A stretch of 45,810 bases of DNA from Indolivaga macrotermitis (GTDB lineage: Bacteria; Bacteroidota; Bacteroidia; Bacteroidales; Dysgonomonadaceae). The stretch lies in the NCBI RefSeq assembly GCF_900128985.1, contig NZ_FQUC01000023.1, positions 1 through 45,810 on the forward strand. Direction: 5' to 3'. Below are positions 44,427 to 45,810 of the stretch, one piece after another; position 1 is the stretch's first letter; each line of letters opens with the position of its first letter. Made by a program: the position numbers and the translations under genes. The notes beneath the pieces are model-generated. The model ran no database searches. It was not told where the DNA came from and was given only the letters and a program-made list of their open reading frames with translations.

Positions 44427-45536
44427 TTAATCAAAACCTACTACAGGATAAATATACACTATGGTCCCCATTACGATAATATTATATAGTGTATGGGTAT
44501 TTGCCACGGTTGCCTGGTTATTGGCGATTCTTACCGTTAAAGGAGAAACTACTGTAAAAGCTGCTGTTCCACTTGGAGCTCCTTGTACGGCAAGAACATA
44601 TTTACCGCCATCTTTCAATCCTTGAAGGTAAAAGTTACCGGAAGCATTTCCCGATGTATAGGCTAAATTGCTTACTGTAAAGTCAATCAGATAAGGTGCG
44701 CTTGTTGCACCTGCATTATATGCGGTTCTATTGGTATATGCTCCGTCCACTTCCAACTTACTACTGGGGTTGTCCGGAAAATTTCCTATACCAACATTTC
44801 CGTTTTCGTCAATTTCCATTCTATTGATACCGGAAGTGTAAAAATAGACATTGGACAAGTTGGTAGTACCATCCCCCCTGTATGTGGCGGTAATGGCTGT
44901 GGAAAAATCACTTATCGAATTGTTATGCATTCCACTAAAGGATAATCCCCCGATAATATCCCCTGATTGTAAATTTTGAGGAGAAGCGAGTGTCCCTCTG
45001 CTTTTCTTTAAAAATATGGAAGGAGTATAAGTATTATTTGTAAAAGTTCTGATATTAATATCATCATAATAGTCATCCTGATTATTACTTACAATGTCTA
45101 AAGCTGTAGTAGGTGCGTTTATCCCTATGCCAACTTTAGCCATTTGATAAATGTTTTGGGTATTTGAGGTGGCCTGTACAGTTGTTCCGCTAAGGTTCCA
45201 TGGCTCATCTTTGAATATTTGCCATAATTGCCCGTCAAAGTAATAATATCCCACTGTTGATACATTGACTGACTGCCCGGTAGCTGCTCCTGTTGATACA
45301 TTACTTACGTATACAATAGCTCCGGTCTGAACTGCTCCATACATGGATTCTTTATCGTTCAATGCTTTCCGGTCCAGACGTGGGGCAATAATACCCTCGG
45401 CTGTCGATCCATCTGTTTTCCATGCTGTTACATCAAGCGTTGCCACAGGGTTTGTTGTGTTAACTCCGACTTGGGCCTTTAGAGTGTTGGTTATCATTAG
45501 AAAAAGGGCTCCAATGAAGAAATATTTCCGTATCAT
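44427..45536 (-). CDS. Secreted fibre-like repeat protein of unknown function
   Basis: The 369-residue product begins with a signal peptide (cleavage after NTLKAQ) followed by VGVNTTNPVATLDV, the N-terminal mark of a large group of Bacteroidota exported proteins that resemble phage tail-fibre modules. The theme returns in VGIGINAPTTALDIV near residue 135 and VGIGNFPDNPSSKLEV near 250. The middle is rich in S, T, N and G, as in beta-helical fibres. The C-terminal beta-rich part (about 290-369) ends the protein without an endosialidase-type chaperone domain. It is probably at the cell surface or outer membrane. Its base composition is closer to the left part of the window than to the hsd genes, so it may lie beyond the island. 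Confidence 0.65.
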   Translation of the reverse strand: MIRKYFFIGALFLMITNTLKAQVGVNTTNPVATLDVTAWKTDGSTAEGIIAPRLDRKALNDKESMYGAVQTGAIVYVSNVSTGAATGQSVNVSTVGYYYFDGQLWQIFKDEPWNLSGTTVQATSNTQNIYQMAKVGIGINAPTTALDIVSNNQDDYYDDINIRTFTNNTYTPSIFLKKSRGTLASPQNLQSGDIIGGLSFSGMHNNSISDFSTAITATYRGDGTTNLSNVYFYTSGINRMEIDENGNVGIGNFPDNPSSKLEVDGAYTNRTAYNAGATSAPYLIDFTVSNLAYTSGNASGNFYLQGLKDGGKYVLAVQGAPSGTAAFTVVSPLTVRIANNQATVANTHTLYNIIVMGTIVYIYPVVGFD

Positions 45537-45762
45537 AGTTTGAGTATTGAATTAATTCCATTTTTCAACAACGGAAAATACAATATTGTTTAAAATGTGA
45601 ATGTTTTTTTTTCGGTTTACCTCCGGTCTATCGTTTTCACTGTGCCCTTTCTATGTTTTTATCCTTAATACATAAACAGATAAAAGCCTTATTACAAACA
45701 AGCTACAACTATATTTTAACATTTTACGAGAAGAAAAAAGAAACTTTTTTATCAGTCCTTTT

Positions 45763-45791
45763 TTGTTATATCAAATTTACTCCTATATTTG
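45763..45791 (+). promoter_or_regulatory. Promoter pointing out of the window
   Basis: TTG at 45763-45765 and TATATTTG at 45784-45791, 18 bases apart, match the Bacteroidota promoter pattern. An ATG at about 45801 could start a gene that lies beyond the window. The gap 45537-45762 is AT-rich and holds nothing else I can support. Confidence 0.55.
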
Positions 45792-45810
45792 TAATCGAAA
45801 ATGACATACT

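Noticed and set aside
43495-45810. Right attachment site of the island
   Set aside because: No copy of the tRNA-Ser 3' end was found by eye in this stretch, so I cannot place the border in the window.

Overview
The window reads as a chromosomal segment of a Bacteroidota organism, most likely a Bacteroidales member close to Dysgonomonas or Parabacteroides (genus is inference). Support comes from a SusC/SusD locus with a hybrid two-component regulator, Bacteroidota-type promoters (TTG, about 17-20 bases, then TAnnTTTG) in front of several genes, and protein families typical of the phylum (DUF1460, GHL10, AraC-tailed histidine kinase, IntDOT-like integrase). No rRNA or CRISPR array is visible; there is one tRNA gene.

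Layout. 1-6.4 kb holds core genes: a TrkH potassium channel subunit, a CapA-like lipid/periplasmic phosphoesterase-fold protein, tryptophanyl-tRNA synthetase, a GHL10 glycosidase-like protein and DNA-3-methyladenine glycosylase I. 6.7-21.8 kb is a polysaccharide utilization locus (PUL): GH2 glycosidase and a 1351-residue hybrid sensor/regulator on the minus strand, divergent from a surface lipoprotein, SusC, a SusD broken by a one-base frameshift, and a GH30 glycanase. A beta-linked galactan/glucan/xylan type of substrate is plausible but not proven. 22-24.1 kb holds a long imperfect palindrome, an AraC regulator and an exported metallo-beta-lactamase-fold protein. 24.5-30.5 kb holds formate-tetrahydrofolate ligase, a DUF1460 amidase-like protein, a CPBP membrane protease, an undecaprenyl-phosphate sugar transferase and MltG.

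At 30.58 kb a tRNA-Ser(GCT) is followed at once by a tyrosine integrase, which looks like the left edge of an acquired island. It carries a decayed second integrase, a dedicated tyrosine recombinase, and a complete type I restriction-modification operon read leftwards: hsdR, an ABC-ATPase with the anticodon-nuclease (PrrC-like) active-site pattern, hsdM, hsdS. Between the recombinase and the expressed hsdS lie three silent, mostly start-less specificity cassettes in alternating orientation. Short inverted repeats, all keeping the reading frame, join the expressed gene and the cassettes at exactly the two places where HsdS half-subunits are expected to be exchanged (5' end of TRD1 and the central linker). 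A run of nine A residues near the hsdS start may add on/off switching.

The most interesting system is this last one: a specificity-shuffling type I restriction system that also encodes a PrrC-like tRNA anticodon nuclease as a second line of defence, so a phage that disables the shifting restriction enzyme would be expected to release a translation-blocking toxin. The combination is inferred from sequence. The right end of the window has a small winged-helix-like protein, a secreted fibre-like protein and a promoter pointing out of the window.
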